Assembly: GCF_004795105.1 (NCBI RefSeq) | Contig: NZ_SSBL01000017.1 | Span: 62,001 to 126,000, forward strand | Direction of reading: 5' to 3' | Length of the DNA: 64,000 nucleotides | Source: Streptomyces sp. A0642 | Lineage (GTDB): Bacteria > Actinomycetota > Actinomycetes > Streptomycetales > Streptomycetaceae | In this document: piece by piece, positions 1 through 7,809 of the stretch | Layout of the letters: the number at the start of each line of letters is the position of its first letter | Numbering within the stretch: the stretch's first letter is position 1 | Made by a program: the position numbers and the translations under genes | Notes under the pieces: generated by a model | Database searches by the model: none | Told to the model about the DNA's origin: nothing | The model's input: only the letters and a program-made list of their open reading frames with translations

Positions 1-1
1 C

Positions 2-304
2 GGGTATCCGTCACCGGGTCTGTCGATCCGCACGCCGGAGTGGTTCCGGGCCCGCGACGCGTCCGCGGTCGCCAATGACACGCTGACCTTCGAGATCTTC
101 CCGCCGGAGATCGAGGACCTGTGGCTGGGCGTCCACGCCCTCGACCTGGTCGAGATGGGCATGCTCCAGGGCCAGAACTGGAACCTGGAGGGCTTGTCCA
201 CAGCCTGTGCGCAGGAGGGGCGCTACGCCTTCCTGCTCTCCGCCATGCCGGAGCCCTTCGTCGGGGCCACCGGCACCCCGGTGGCCCCGGTCGCGATCCT
301 CTGA
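2..304 (+). CDS. Cyclase-family protein (putative metal-dependent hydrolase), 3' end only
   Basis: The first 100 codons visible in this frame end at TGA 302-304; the start lies outside the window. The protein reads GYPSPGLSIRTPEWF near the edge and later GMLQGQNWNLEGLS, followed by a conserved C-terminal stretch VGATGTPVAPVAIL. This resembles the C-terminus of the cyclase family (PF04199, kynurenine-formamidase fold) that is common in Streptomyces. Those enzymes bind a divalent metal through an HxGTHxDxPxH motif, which would lie upstream and cannot be checked. Codon third positions are G/C rich, supporting real coding. The substrate is unknown. Confidence 0.7.
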   Translation, partial: GYPSPGLSIRTPEWFRARDASAVANDTLTFEIFPPEIEDLWLGVHALDLVEMGMLQGQNWNLEGLSTACAQEGRYAFLLSAMPEPFVGATGTPVAPVAIL

Positions 305-362
305 TCCCCGCCGCGCGGTGGGGGCCCGTGCCCCACGGGCCCCCCGGTGCGCGACAGCGGCG

Positions 363-875
363 CTACGCCCGCGTGGTGCCCGCGACGACGCCCGCGCCGT
401 CACGCTCGGGGACGGGCTGCGCGCCCACTCCGCAGGAGCCGGGCTGCAGCTGCACCTGGATCAGCGGGACGGACCGGTCGACCTCGCACCAGATGCGCTT
501 GCCCGCGCCCTCGGGCTGCCAGCCCCAGCGGTCGGCCAGACCGTCGACCAGTTCGAGGCCGCGGCCGCCGGTGTCCTCGCCCGCCGCGTGCCGCTGCTGC
601 GGCGGGCGGCAGCTGGTGTCGGCCACCTCGACGCGGACGGTCCCGGCATCACCCTGGGCCCCCGCCGAGCCGAACAGCATGCGCAGCACGGCCGGACATC
701 CGGTGTGCACCACCGCGTTCGTGACGAGCTCCGAGATGAGCAGGATGAGCGTCTCGGCCAGCGGCTCGTCGTCTCCTATCCCGGACCCGACGAGCCTCGA
801 ACGCGCCCATCTGCGGGCCCGTCCGACTTCTGCGGGGTCGGGCCCGACCTCCAACTGAACCTGAAGCACCTGCAC
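363..875 (-). CDS. ATP-binding protein, RsbW/SpoIIAB-like anti-sigma factor
   Basis: A 170-residue protein of the HATPase_c_2 type. The N-box region ISELVTNAVVHTG (about residues 47-59) holds the Mg-binding Asn. VEVADTS (about 82-88) is the G1-like box, and GGRGLELVDGLADRWGW (about 102-118) is the ATP-lid/G2 region. This is the standard layout of the single-domain Streptomyces kinases that bind a sigma factor or phosphorylate a STAS antagonist. It ends about 59 bp from the end of the cyclase gene and is convergent with it. A possible STAS partner is encoded at 7810, but no direct operon link is visible. The ATG at 875 was chosen because the conserved domain begins immediately after it. Confidence 0.85.
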   Translation of the reverse strand: MQVLQVQLEVGPDPAEVGRARRWARSRLVGSGIGDDEPLAETLILLISELVTNAVVHTGCPAVLRMLFGSAGAQGDAGTVRVEVADTSCRPPQQRHAAGEDTGGRGLELVDGLADRWGWQPEGAGKRIWCEVDRSVPLIQVQLQPGSCGVGAQPVPERDGAGVVAGTTRA

Positions 876-1310
876 CGCTCACACCATCCGAACCGGCGGA
901 CACATCGCCTCGCGCCTCCTCAGGGTCACGGAACGTGATTCCCTTGCGAGACAGCATGGTTGACGTACAGTCACCGCAACAAGCGCTTCGGGCATATTCC
1001 AACGCGAAGGAGTACGCGTGGTGCATACTGTGCGACGCACTCTGCGGGGAGTCGAACAGAGGCGCGTCACAGTCCGGGGAACCGCTTCCCCGGCAGGCCC
1101 GGCGCTTCTGCGTGGATCACGAGCAGGGCACCTCTCGCGGACCGGAGTCGCCGCACAGGCCACATCCGGATCGCCAGGTTCCAGAAACACTCGCATCCCA
1201 CGGAGCGTACCCGAGCCCGGCGCCGACTCCGGCCCGTGACGAATGACGCAAAGGACACAAGCCGGTATCGGCCCGGACCGACTCCACTGCGTCACTCCGC
1301 AGCGTGAACC
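876..1310. other. Intergenic stretch without a confident gene
   Basis: This 435-bp gap lies between two minus-strand genes. A 73-codon frame starting with GTG at 1018 has a good ribosome site (GAAGGAG, 1006-1012), but its codon third positions are mixed and its product resembles no family I know. An overlapping 103-codon frame (935-1246) has similar problems. TTGACG at 960-965 could be a -35 box, but no convincing -10 lies 16-18 bp downstream. A small Streptomyces-specific gene cannot be excluded. Confidence 0.4.
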
Positions 1311-2309
1311 TCAGGGGTCCACGGCGTCACATGCGTGCACCCGGCACCCACCTGCCCCGGCCCGGCCCAGGTCGGCCGCCAGCGCCTCCTCCGCGTCCGC
1401 CGCCGTCAGCCACTCCCCGGCCCGCAGCCAGGCCCGCTTCAGCCGCAGGTGGACGTCCGCCTCCCAGGTGAAGCCCATGCCGCCGTGCACCTGGAGGCAG
1501 TCCCGGGCGTTCTCGACGGCGGCCTCGTCGGCGAGGAGCTTGGCGCCGGCGGCCTCCACCGGGTCCGACGTCACCGCCGCCGCGTAGACGGCACTGCGGG
1601 CCGGTTCGGTCCGCACGAGCATGCCGGCGCACAGGTGCTTGACCGCCTGGAACGACCCGATGGGCGCTCCGAACTGTTCCCGCTCACCGGCGTGTTGGAC
1701 GGCCCCCTCCAGGCTGCGGGCAGCACTGCCGAGCTGCTCGGCCGCCGCCAGCAGCGCACCTTCGCAGCGCACCCGCGCCCCGTCGGGCAGCGCCTCGCCC
1801 TCGCAGGCGGACAGGTCCGGAACCCGCCACAGCGGCGTACCGGGATCGAGCGACCGGACGGGGCGGGCCGCGCACGCCAGCCGGCGCAGCGCCTCCCCCG
1901 TCACCACCCTCGCCCCGCCCCCGTCCAGGATCAGCAGCGCGTCGGCCCCCTCCAGGTGGCCCACGGGCCGCCCCGCCTCGGCCAGGGCCACCACGGCCTC
2001 GCCCTCCGCCGCCCCCTCCACCACTCCGGCGGCGAGCTGGGTGGCGGCCAGCGGCCCGGGCAGCAGGGCCCGCCCCACCTCCTCGAACAGGAGTACGGAT
2101 TCGGCCAGCGCGAGACCGGCGCCCCCCGCCGCCTCCGGCAGCCGCAGCGCGAAGAACCCGGCCGCGCCGAGCTCCCTCCAGAGCGCCCGGTCCACACCCC
2201 CGCCCCGCTCGTGCGCCGCCCGCATCCGGTCCCTGTCGAACCGCCCCGCGAGCAGGTCCCGCATCCCCGTCCGCAGGGCCCGCTGATCCTCCGAGAGCTG
2301 GAAGTCCAC
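1311..2309 (-). CDS. Acyl-CoA dehydrogenase (short FadE-type subunit)
   Basis: A 332-residue flavoprotein that would oxidise acyl-CoA to trans-2-enoyl-CoA. The N-terminus MDFQLSEDQRALRTGMRDLL is the all-alpha ACAD domain. REQFGAPIGSFQAVKHLCAGM (about 212-232) and LQVHGGMGFTWEADVHLRLKRA (about 272-293) are the FAD-binding C-terminal signatures. It is shorter than a canonical ACAD (about 380) because its middle beta domain is reduced. In actinobacteria such short subunits pair with a longer ACAD encoded next door to form a heterotetramer; the gene at 2317-3474 is that neighbour, only 7 bp upstream in the same direction. The pairing is inferred, and the substrate is not evident from sequence. 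Confidence 0.88.
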   Translation of the reverse strand: MDFQLSEDQRALRTGMRDLLAGRFDRDRMRAAHERGGGVDRALWRELGAAGFFALRLPEAAGGAGLALAESVLLFEEVGRALLPGPLAATQLAAGVVEGAAEGEAVVALAEAGRPVGHLEGADALLILDGGGARVVTGEALRRLACAARPVRSLDPGTPLWRVPDLSACEGEALPDGARVRCEGALLAAAEQLGSAARSLEGAVQHAGEREQFGAPIGSFQAVKHLCAGMLVRTEPARSAVYAAAVTSDPVEAAGAKLLADEAAVENARDCLQVHGGMGFTWEADVHLRLKRAWLRAGEWLTAADAEEALAADLGRAGAGGCRVHACDAVDP

Positions 2310-2316
2310 CCTCCGC

Positions 2317-3474
2317 TCACCGCCCCTTCGGCAGGCCGAGGATCCGCTCGGCGACGATGTTCCGCTGGATCTGCGACGTACCGGCGGCGATCGTGTACGA
2401 GAGCGAGGACAGCCGGTCCAGCACCCACTCCCGGTCCAGGTCCAGGTCCCCGCCCGCGCCGAGCACCTCGGCCGCCGCCTCGTACAGCTCCTGGCGGGCG
2501 TGCGAGTACCGCAGCTTGAAGACCGAGCCGCCGACCCCCGGCACTCCCCCGCCGGCCTGCGCCTCGCTGACGTTCCACTGGGTGAGCCGCCACAACGCCC
2601 GGAGCTCGGCGTTGAGCCGGCCCAGCCTCCGCCGCAGCACCGCGTCGTCCCACCGTCCGCTCCTTCGCGCCTCGGCGGCCAGCGCGTCCAGCGTCCGGCG
2701 GCAGGCGACGACCTCGCCCACGAACGCCGTGCCGCGCTCGAAGGAGAGGGTGACCATGGTGACCCGCCAGCCGTCGTTCTCCGCCCCGACCCGGTGCGAG
2801 ACGGGCACCCGCACCTCGTCCAGGAACATCTCGGCGAACTCGGCGGACCCGGCGAGGGTCCGCAGCGGCCGGACGGTGACGCCGGGGCTGTCCATCCGCA
2901 TCGCGAGCCAGCTGATCCCCCGGTGCTTCGGCGCCATGGCGTCCGTCCGCACCAACAGCTCGCACCAGTCGGCGACCTCCGCGTGCGAGGTCCAGATCTT
3001 CTGCCCGCTCACCACGTACGCGTCACCGTCGCGCACGGCCCGGGTCCGCAGCGAGGCCAGGTCCGATCCGGCCTCCGGCTCGCTGAACCCCTGGCACCAC
3101 ATCTCCTCACCCCGCAGCACCGGCGGCAGCCAGCGCGCCCGCTGCCCGGCGGTGCCCTCGGCGGCGATGGTGGGCCCGGCGTGCAGCAGTCCGACGAAGT
3201 TCGCCCCGACGTAGGGCGCCCCGGCCCGCTCGGTCTCCTCCAGGAAGATCAGGTGCTGCGTGGGGGTGGCGCCCCGGCCGCCGGCGTCGGCGGGCCAGTG
3301 CAGACCCGCGTACCCGGCGTCGTACAGCAGCTTCTGCCAGCCGGCGTCGTACGCGCGCCGCCCCGGCCAGTCCCCCGGATCCGGTTTCGCCGGAAGCCCG
3401 GGCAGCACGGCGGCCAGCCACTCCCGCAGCCGGGCCCGGAAGGCTTCCTCTTCCTCCGTGTACGCGAGTTCCAT
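2317..3474 (-). CDS. Acyl-CoA dehydrogenase (full-length FadE-type)
   Basis: A 385-residue acyl-CoA dehydrogenase starting MELAYTEEEEAFRARLREWL. The FAD/substrate loop is MWCQGFSEPEAGSDLASLRT (about 118-137), followed by GQKIWTSHAEVADWC. The C-terminus YTIAAGTSQIQRNIVAERIL is the conserved helix that closes over FAD. An open frame continues far upstream, but ATG 3472-3474 is chosen because the alpha domain begins exactly there. The stop-to-start gap to the short ACAD is 7 bp, so the two are co-transcribed and probably form one heteromeric enzyme. The upstream amidohydrolase gene ends 11 bp before this start, extending the operon. Confidence 0.92.
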   Translation of the reverse strand: MELAYTEEEEAFRARLREWLAAVLPGLPAKPDPGDWPGRRAYDAGWQKLLYDAGYAGLHWPADAGGRGATPTQHLIFLEETERAGAPYVGANFVGLLHAGPTIAAEGTAGQRARWLPPVLRGEEMWCQGFSEPEAGSDLASLRTRAVRDGDAYVVSGQKIWTSHAEVADWCELLVRTDAMAPKHRGISWLAMRMDSPGVTVRPLRTLAGSAEFAEMFLDEVRVPVSHRVGAENDGWRVTMVTLSFERGTAFVGEVVACRRTLDALAAEARRSGRWDDAVLRRRLGRLNAELRALWRLTQWNVSEAQAGGGVPGVGGSVFKLRYSHARQELYEAAAEVLGAGGDLDLDREWVLDRLSSLSYTIAAGTSQIQRNIVAERILGLPKGR

Positions 3475-3485
3475 GAGGCACGCGC

Positions 3486-4679
3486 CTACTTGTCGAGGTC
3501 GAGACCGAGCATCCGGATCGCGTTCCCGCGCATCAGTTTGTAGACGGTCTCGTCGTCCAGTCCCTTGACGTGGTCGAGGGCGACCTCCTTGGTGTGCGGG
3601 AAGGTCGAGTCGACGTGCGGATAGTCGGTCTCGAACGTGGCGTTGTCCCGTCCGACCACATCGAGCGACGCCACCCCGTGCTTGTCGCGGAAGAAGCAGC
3701 AGAACATCTGCCGGTAGTAGTACGTGGACGGCGGCTCGGGGATCAGATCGCGCACCCCGCCCCAGGCCCGGTGCTCCTCCCAGACGTCGTCGGCGCGTTC
3801 CAGTGCGTACGGAATCCAGCCCATCTGCCCTTCGCTGTAGGCCAGCTTGAGCCGGGGGAACTTCACCAGCACCCCGCTGAACAGGAAGTCCATCATCGAG
3901 GCCATCGCGTTGTTGAACGAGAGCGAGGCCTGGACGGCGGGCGGGGCGTCCGGCGAGGCCGCGGGCATCTGCGAGCTGGACCCGATGTGCATGTTCACGA
4001 CCGTGCCGGTCTCCTGGCAGACGGCGAAGAACGGGTCCCAGTACCCGGTGTGGATCGAGGGCAGCCCCAGATGCGTCGGGATCTCCGAGAAGGTGACCGC
4101 CCGCACCCCCCGCGCCGCGTTCCGCCTGATCTCCGCGACCGCCAGACCGATGTCCCAGAGCGGGATGATGCACAGCGGAATCAGCCGGCCGCCGCTGTCC
4201 CCGCACCACTCCTCGACCATCCAGTCGTTGTAGGCGCGCACGCAGGCGAGGGCGACCTCCTTGTCATGCGCTTCCGCGAAGGTCTGCCCGCAGAAGCGCG
4301 GGAAGGTGGGGAAGCACAGACTCGCCTCCACATGGTTGAGGTCCATGTCCTTCAGCCGTTCGACGGGATCCCAGCACCCGCGCCGCATCTCCGCCCGGGT
4401 GATCCCCTCCAGGGTCATGTCGTCGCGGTCGAACCCCACCGCGGCGATGTTCCGCTTGTACGGGAACTTGAGGTCCTCGTAGATCCACCAATCCGTCGGC
4501 GGGCCGTCCGGATCCATCGTGATGACGTACTTCCCGCCCGTGTAGGCCAGCTCACCGATGCCCGCCGTCAGGGGCTGCGGCCCGCGTGCGCGGTATTTGG
4601 CCGGCAGCCAGGCCGAGAAGAGGTGCGGCGGCTCGATCACATGGTCGTCGACGCTGACGATCCGAGGCAGTTCCGTCAT
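3486..4679 (-). CDS. Amidohydrolase-family metal-dependent hydrolase or decarboxylase
   Basis: A 397-residue protein of the amidohydrolase_2 family (PF04909; ACMSD/gamma-resorcylate decarboxylase type). IVSVDDHVIEPPHLF near the N-terminus carries the first metal ligands. VNMHIGSSSQ in the middle supplies a His, and FETDYPHVDSTFPH near the C-terminus supplies the conserved Asp. ATG 4677-4679 is preceded by AAGGGGA, a good ribosome site, so an upstream in-frame extension of 25 codons is not used. It is the first gene of a minus-strand operon with the two ACADs. Enzymes of this family near ACADs often process aromatic or cyclic acids, but the reaction here is unknown. The divergent partner is the acyl-CoA synthetase at 4815. 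Confidence 0.88.
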   Translation of the reverse strand: MTELPRIVSVDDHVIEPPHLFSAWLPAKYRARGPQPLTAGIGELAYTGGKYVITMDPDGPPTDWWIYEDLKFPYKRNIAAVGFDRDDMTLEGITRAEMRRGCWDPVERLKDMDLNHVEASLCFPTFPRFCGQTFAEAHDKEVALACVRAYNDWMVEEWCGDSGGRLIPLCIIPLWDIGLAVAEIRRNAARGVRAVTFSEIPTHLGLPSIHTGYWDPFFAVCQETGTVVNMHIGSSSQMPAASPDAPPAVQASLSFNNAMASMMDFLFSGVLVKFPRLKLAYSEGQMGWIPYALERADDVWEEHRAWGGVRDLIPEPPSTYYYRQMFCCFFRDKHGVASLDVVGRDNATFETDYPHVDSTFPHTKEVALDHVKGLDDETVYKLMRGNAIRMLGLDLDK

Positions 4680-4701
4680 GGTGTCCCCTTCGGCGCGCAT
4701 T

Positions 4702-4718
4702 TCTGATGACCCGTCAGA
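4702..4718. promoter_or_regulatory. Operator-like palindrome 1 in the divergent promoter
   Basis: TCTGA (4702-4706) and TCAGA (4714-4718) are perfect inverted arms around TGACCCG. It lies 23 bp upstream of the amidohydrolase start. The same core (CTGAnnACCCGTCAG) recurs at 4784-4798, so it is likely bound by one regulator, of TetR or GntR type by size. That assignment is inferred. Confidence 0.6.
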
Positions 4719-4783
4719 TCGACACAGGCTAGCCCCGCGCCCCTGGACCGACAAGGCGCAGCGCTCTACGCTCTCCGCACGAT

Positions 4784-4798
4784 CTGACTACCCGTCAG
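4784..4798. promoter_or_regulatory. Operator-like palindrome 2 in the divergent promoter
   Basis: CTGAC-TACCC-GTCAG is a perfect 5-bp inverted repeat ending 16 bp before the GTG of the acyl-CoA synthetase. It shares the oriented spacer ACCC with palindrome 1, about 81 bp away centre to centre. Each palindrome sits next to one of the two divergent starts, so both transcription units are probably controlled together. Confidence 0.6.
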
Positions 4799-4814
4799 CT
4801 GTGAGGGGTTCGCC

Positions 4815-6353
4815 GTGAACGAGACCGCACACGCCCTGGGCGCATCCGGCACCTTCTGGGAGCTCATCGAACGCCGGGCCGCCCTGACGCCTGACCGCGC
4901 CTTCCTCATCCAGGACGACCGCACGCTCACCTTCGGCGACCTGCGCACCCGGGCCGAACGCGTGGCGGCCGGCCTGTACGCCGAGGGGGTGCGCCCCGGC
5001 ACCGTCGTCGCCTGGCAACTGCCGACCCGGCTGGAAACCGTCCTGCTGTCCTTCGCCCTGACCCGGCTCGGCGCGGTGCAGACCCCCGTCATCCCCTTCT
5101 ACCGCGACCGCGAGGTCGGCTTCGCCCTGCGCGAGGCGGGGGCCGAGCACTTCGCGGTTCCGGGCACCTGGCGCGGGTTCGACCACACGGCCATGGCCGC
5201 CCGCCTCTCGGCGGACCTCCCGCACCCGCCCCGCGTCTTCGAGGCGTACGGCACCCTCCCGGACGGCGACCCCGCGGCCCTGCCCCCGCCGCCCCCCGAC
5301 GGCACCACCGTCCGCTGGATCTACTGGACCTCGGGCACCACCTCCGACCCCAAGGGGGTCCTGCACACCGACCGCAGCCTGATCGCGGGCGGCTCCTGCC
5401 TGGCCCACGCACTGCGCCTGTCGGCGGACGACGTCGGCTCCGTGGCCTTCCCGTTCGCCCACGTCGGCGGCCCGGACTACGCGGTGATGCTGCTCCTGTA
5501 CGGCTTCCCCGCAGTGCTGTTCGAGCACTTCGCGATGCCGGACGCCCTCGCGGACTACCGGCGCCACAGGGTGACGGTCGCGGGCGGCTCCACCGCGTTC
5601 TACTCCATGTTCCTCACCGAACAGCGCAAGACCCCGGCCACGCCCCTCATCCCCACCCTCCGCCTCCTCGCGGGCGGCGGCGCCCCCAAACCCCCGGAGA
5701 TCTACCACGCGGTCGTACGCGAGATGGGCGTCCAGCTCACCCACGGCTACGGCATGACCGAAGTCCCCATGATCACGATGGGCTCCCCCGACGACACGGT
5801 GGAACAGCTGGCCGAGACGGAGGGCCGCCCGCCCGAGGGCATGGAGATCCGGATCACCGACGAGGACGGCGCGCCTCTCCCCCACGGCACGGACGGCGAG
5901 GTCCGCCTCCGGGGCGAGGCGGTCTGCCGGGGCTACCTGGGGGCCGCCCCGCCCTTCGACGAGGACGGCTTCCTGATCACGGGCGACCTCGGGCACGTCC
6001 GGCCGAGCGGGCACCTGGTGCTCACCGGGCGGCTGAAGGACGTCATCATCCGCAAGGGCGAGAACATCTCGGCGAAGGAAATAGAGGACCTCCTGGCCCG
6101 CCACCCCCGCGTGGGCGACGCGGCGGTGATCGGCCTCCCCGACGAGTCGCGCGGCGAGCGCGTCTGCGCGGTGGTGGAACAACCCCCCGGCGCCGCCGCG
6201 CTCACCCTCCCCGAACTCACGGCATACCTGCGCGACGAGGGCCTGTCGGTCCACAAGCTTCCGGAGCAACTGGAACTGGTGGACGCGATGCCCCGGAACG
6301 AGGCGCTGCGGAAGGTCCTGAAGTACGAGTTGCGGGCCCGCTTCAGCGTGTGA
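4815..6353 (+). CDS. Acyl-CoA synthetase (AMP-dependent, ANL superfamily)
   Basis: A 512-residue acyl-adenylate/thioester-forming enzyme that would convert a carboxylic acid, ATP and CoA to acyl-CoA. YWTSGTTSDPKGV (about 174-186) is the phosphate-binding loop, and HGYGMTEVPM (about 313-322) is the A5 aromatic/Thr-Glu motif. ITGDLG (about 390) and GRLKDVIIRKGENISAKEIED (about 407-427) are the hinge and A8 loop. The C-terminal NEALRKVLKYELR holds the likely catalytic Lys. GTG 4815 follows GAGGGG. It resembles cyclohexanecarboxylate-CoA-ligase-like members more than long-chain FadD, though I cannot fix the substrate. It is divergent from the amidohydrolase/ACAD operon, which would use its product. 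Confidence 0.9.
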   Translation: MNETAHALGASGTFWELIERRAALTPDRAFLIQDDRTLTFGDLRTRAERVAAGLYAEGVRPGTVVAWQLPTRLETVLLSFALTRLGAVQTPVIPFYRDREVGFALREAGAEHFAVPGTWRGFDHTAMAARLSADLPHPPRVFEAYGTLPDGDPAALPPPPPDGTTVRWIYWTSGTTSDPKGVLHTDRSLIAGGSCLAHALRLSADDVGSVAFPFAHVGGPDYAVMLLLYGFPAVLFEHFAMPDALADYRRHRVTVAGGSTAFYSMFLTEQRKTPATPLIPTLRLLAGGGAPKPPEIYHAVVREMGVQLTHGYGMTEVPMITMGSPDDTVEQLAETEGRPPEGMEIRITDEDGAPLPHGTDGEVRLRGEAVCRGYLGAAPPFDEDGFLITGDLGHVRPSGHLVLTGRLKDVIIRKGENISAKEIEDLLARHPRVGDAAVIGLPDESRGERVCAVVEQPPGAAALTLPELTAYLRDEGLSVHKLPEQLELVDAMPRNEALRKVLKYELRARFSV

Positions 6354-6423
6354 CCCGGTCCGGGGTGCGGGGCCCCTTGCGGGGTGCGGGTTCCCTTGGT
6401 GGTGCGGGTGCTCCGCGTTGCGC

Positions 6424-6454
6424 GGGGTTCCGTCCTCAATCGCCGGACGGGCTG
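6424..6454 (-). repeat. Short hairpin repeat (GCCCGTCCGGCG...TGAGGAC family), inverted copy
   Basis: Read on the minus strand this is AGCCCGTCCGGCGATTGAGG followed by ACGGAACCCC. It matches the first 31 bp of the tandem units at 6840-7091 with two differences. The core forms a CCGTCC / GGACGG hairpin. Related copies lie at 23286-23308 and 54243-54267. Confidence 0.75.
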
Positions 6455-6497
6455 TGGTGGTGCGGGTGCTCCGTGTTGTGCGGGCGTTCGCCTCTGT

Positions 6498-6801
6498 CCG
6501 GTGGGTGGGGGTGGGGTCCCTCCGGGGAGACTCCTCAGAAATGGCATGTGCGGCCCGGTGGGAAAACGACCCGAGTCGTACGCCATTTCCTGCGGGGACT
6601 CCCCTGCACGCCCCCACCCGGCCTCAGTCGCGTCTGCACACCGGCCCTGCGACTGCCGCAGACGCACGGCGGGCAGGGTTCGGGGGCGTGCAGGGGAGTC
6701 CCCGCAGGACGACGAACACCGACCCGGGTCCGCTGCGTACCGGCGGAACGTTCGTCGTTTGAGGAGACGCCCCGGAGGGACCCCGAACCCCCACCCACCG
6801 G
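6498..6801. repeat. Large imperfect inverted repeat made of two mirrored structured elements
   Basis: Left half 6498-6623 and right half 6671-6801 are reverse complements in their flanks. CCGGTGGGTGGGGGTGGGG, CTCCGGGGAGACTCCTCA and CTGCGGGGACTCCCCTGCAC are found again, inverted and slightly changed, in the right half. Each half contains its own stem between these flanks, and the two stems differ in sequence: GAAATGGC (6538-6545) / GCCATTTC (6582-6589) on the left, ACGACGAAC (6709-6717) / GTTCGTCGT (6750-6758) on the right. The centre holds GCGTCTGC / GCAGACGC (6630-6637 / 6658-6665). It lies between convergent genes, so it could end transcription from both sides. No protein is supported here. 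Confidence 0.75.
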
Positions 6802-6839
6802 ACACGGGCGCAAAACCTCGCGGAGCACCCGCACCACCC

Positions 6840-7190
6840 AAGCCCGTCCGGCGCTTGAGGACGGAACCCCGAGCCCCGGACAGGGGCAACCAAAACAGGG
6901 CGCCGCGCCCCGCAACGGACCCGCACCCCGCACGGGGACCCGCACACCCCAAGCCCGTCCGGCGCTTGAGGACGGAACCCCGCGCACCGGCAAGGGGCAA
7001 CCAAAACAGGGCGCCGCGCCCCGCAACGGACCCGCCCCCCGCAGGGGACCCGCACATCTCAAGCCCGTCCGGCGCTTGAGGACGGAACCCCGAGCCCCGG
7101 ACAGGGGCCACCACGACAGGATGCCGCGCCCCGCACGGGACCCGCTCCCCGGCAAGGGGCAACCAAAACAAGGCGCCGCCCACCGGAAGG
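6840..7190 (+). repeat. Three tandem copies of an about 110-bp unit
   Basis: Units begin at 6840, 6951 and 7061 (periods 111 and 110 bp). Each starts AAGCCCGTCCGGCGCTTGAG and goes on to GACGGAACCCC, a GGGGCAACCAAAACAGG block and a GCGCCGCGCCCCGCA block. The third unit decays after about 7120, with an extra GGCAAGGGGCAACC block near 7151. They run towards the 3' end of the EF-hand gene. Open frames across them have no family resemblance and look like by-products of the repeat. Confidence 0.85.
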
Positions 7191-7220
7191 GCCATGCGCA
7201 ACCTGCCGCCCGCCCAAGGG

Positions 7221-7739
7221 CTACGCGTCGGGCTCGATCACAGTGAAATACGCGGCGAACGCCGCCACCACGTCCGCCTCCGCGATGCGCCCGTCGCGGT
7301 CCGCGTCCAGGCTCTGCGCGGCGAACGCCGCCGCGTCCGGGCTGGCGCCGAGGACGCGCAGGGCCCGTTCCACCGCCGAGACCGCCGCGCCGTCGTTCTC
7401 CTGGTCGGCGACCGCGATCGCCGCCCGGAGGAAGGGGCGGGCGATCTCCGCGAAGCGTTCGGGGCTGTCGCGGAGCCGTTTCACCGCGCCGCCCACGAAT
7501 TCCTCGCGGGTGACCCGCTGGTCCCCGTCCACGTCGGCGATGCCCGCCATGCCCTGCCAGAACGCCTCGGCCCCGGTGTAGAGCGCCTGGCCCTTGTCGC
7601 AGCGGGCCGTCGTACCGAATTCGGTGAGCAGACGGGCCGCGGCTGCGTTGAAATCCGCGCGATCGATGTAGCCGTTGCCGTCCTGGTCGAAGGCGGCGAA
7701 GCGGAAGGCGATCTTGCGCTCATACTCTGCGCTGTCCAT
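7221..7739 (-). CDS. Calerythrin-like EF-hand calcium-binding protein
   Basis: A 172-residue cytoplasmic protein with up to four EF-hands. Loop 1 DQDGNGYIDRAD (about 18-29) is canonical. Loop 2 DVDGDQRVTREE (about 69-80) is near canonical. The DQENDGAAVS region (about 110) is degenerate and probably does not bind calcium. Loop 4 DADRDGRIAEAD (about 145-156) is canonical. This one-degenerate pattern is typical of the actinobacterial calerythrin/sarcoplasmic-calcium-binding-protein group. ATG 7737-7739 (MDSAEYERKI) is preferred over an upstream GTG at 7790 because homologues as I recall them begin there. It is convergent with the acyl-CoA synthetase across the repeat region. Confidence 0.88.
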   Translation of the reverse strand: MDSAEYERKIAFRFAAFDQDGNGYIDRADFNAAAARLLTEFGTTARCDKGQALYTGAEAFWQGMAGIADVDGDQRVTREEFVGGAVKRLRDSPERFAEIARPFLRAAIAVADQENDGAAVSAVERALRVLGASPDAAAFAAQSLDADRDGRIAEADVVAAFAAYFTVIEPDA

Positions 7740-7809
7740 GCGGGGAGCGTACGACGCCTGCGGGCGTCCCGTGTCACTTACGCGCGTCACCGGTGTGACG
7801 ACTCGGCGC

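Noticed and set aside
1018..1239. A 73-codon gene with a good ribosome site
   Set aside because: Codon third positions are not biased and no family is recognised; kept only as a note in the intergenic entry.
3475..4209. Upstream extension of the long acyl-CoA dehydrogenase frame
   Set aside because: It overlaps the amidohydrolase in another frame; the ACAD domain starts exactly at MELAYTEEE.
6840..7190. CRISPR-like array
   Set aside because: The units are about 110 bp with no short direct repeats separating unique spacers, and no cas genes are present.
6350..7246. Several open frames of 100-400 codons on both strands of the repeat region
   Set aside because: They follow the repeat period, have no domain resemblance and end arbitrarily in neighbouring genes.
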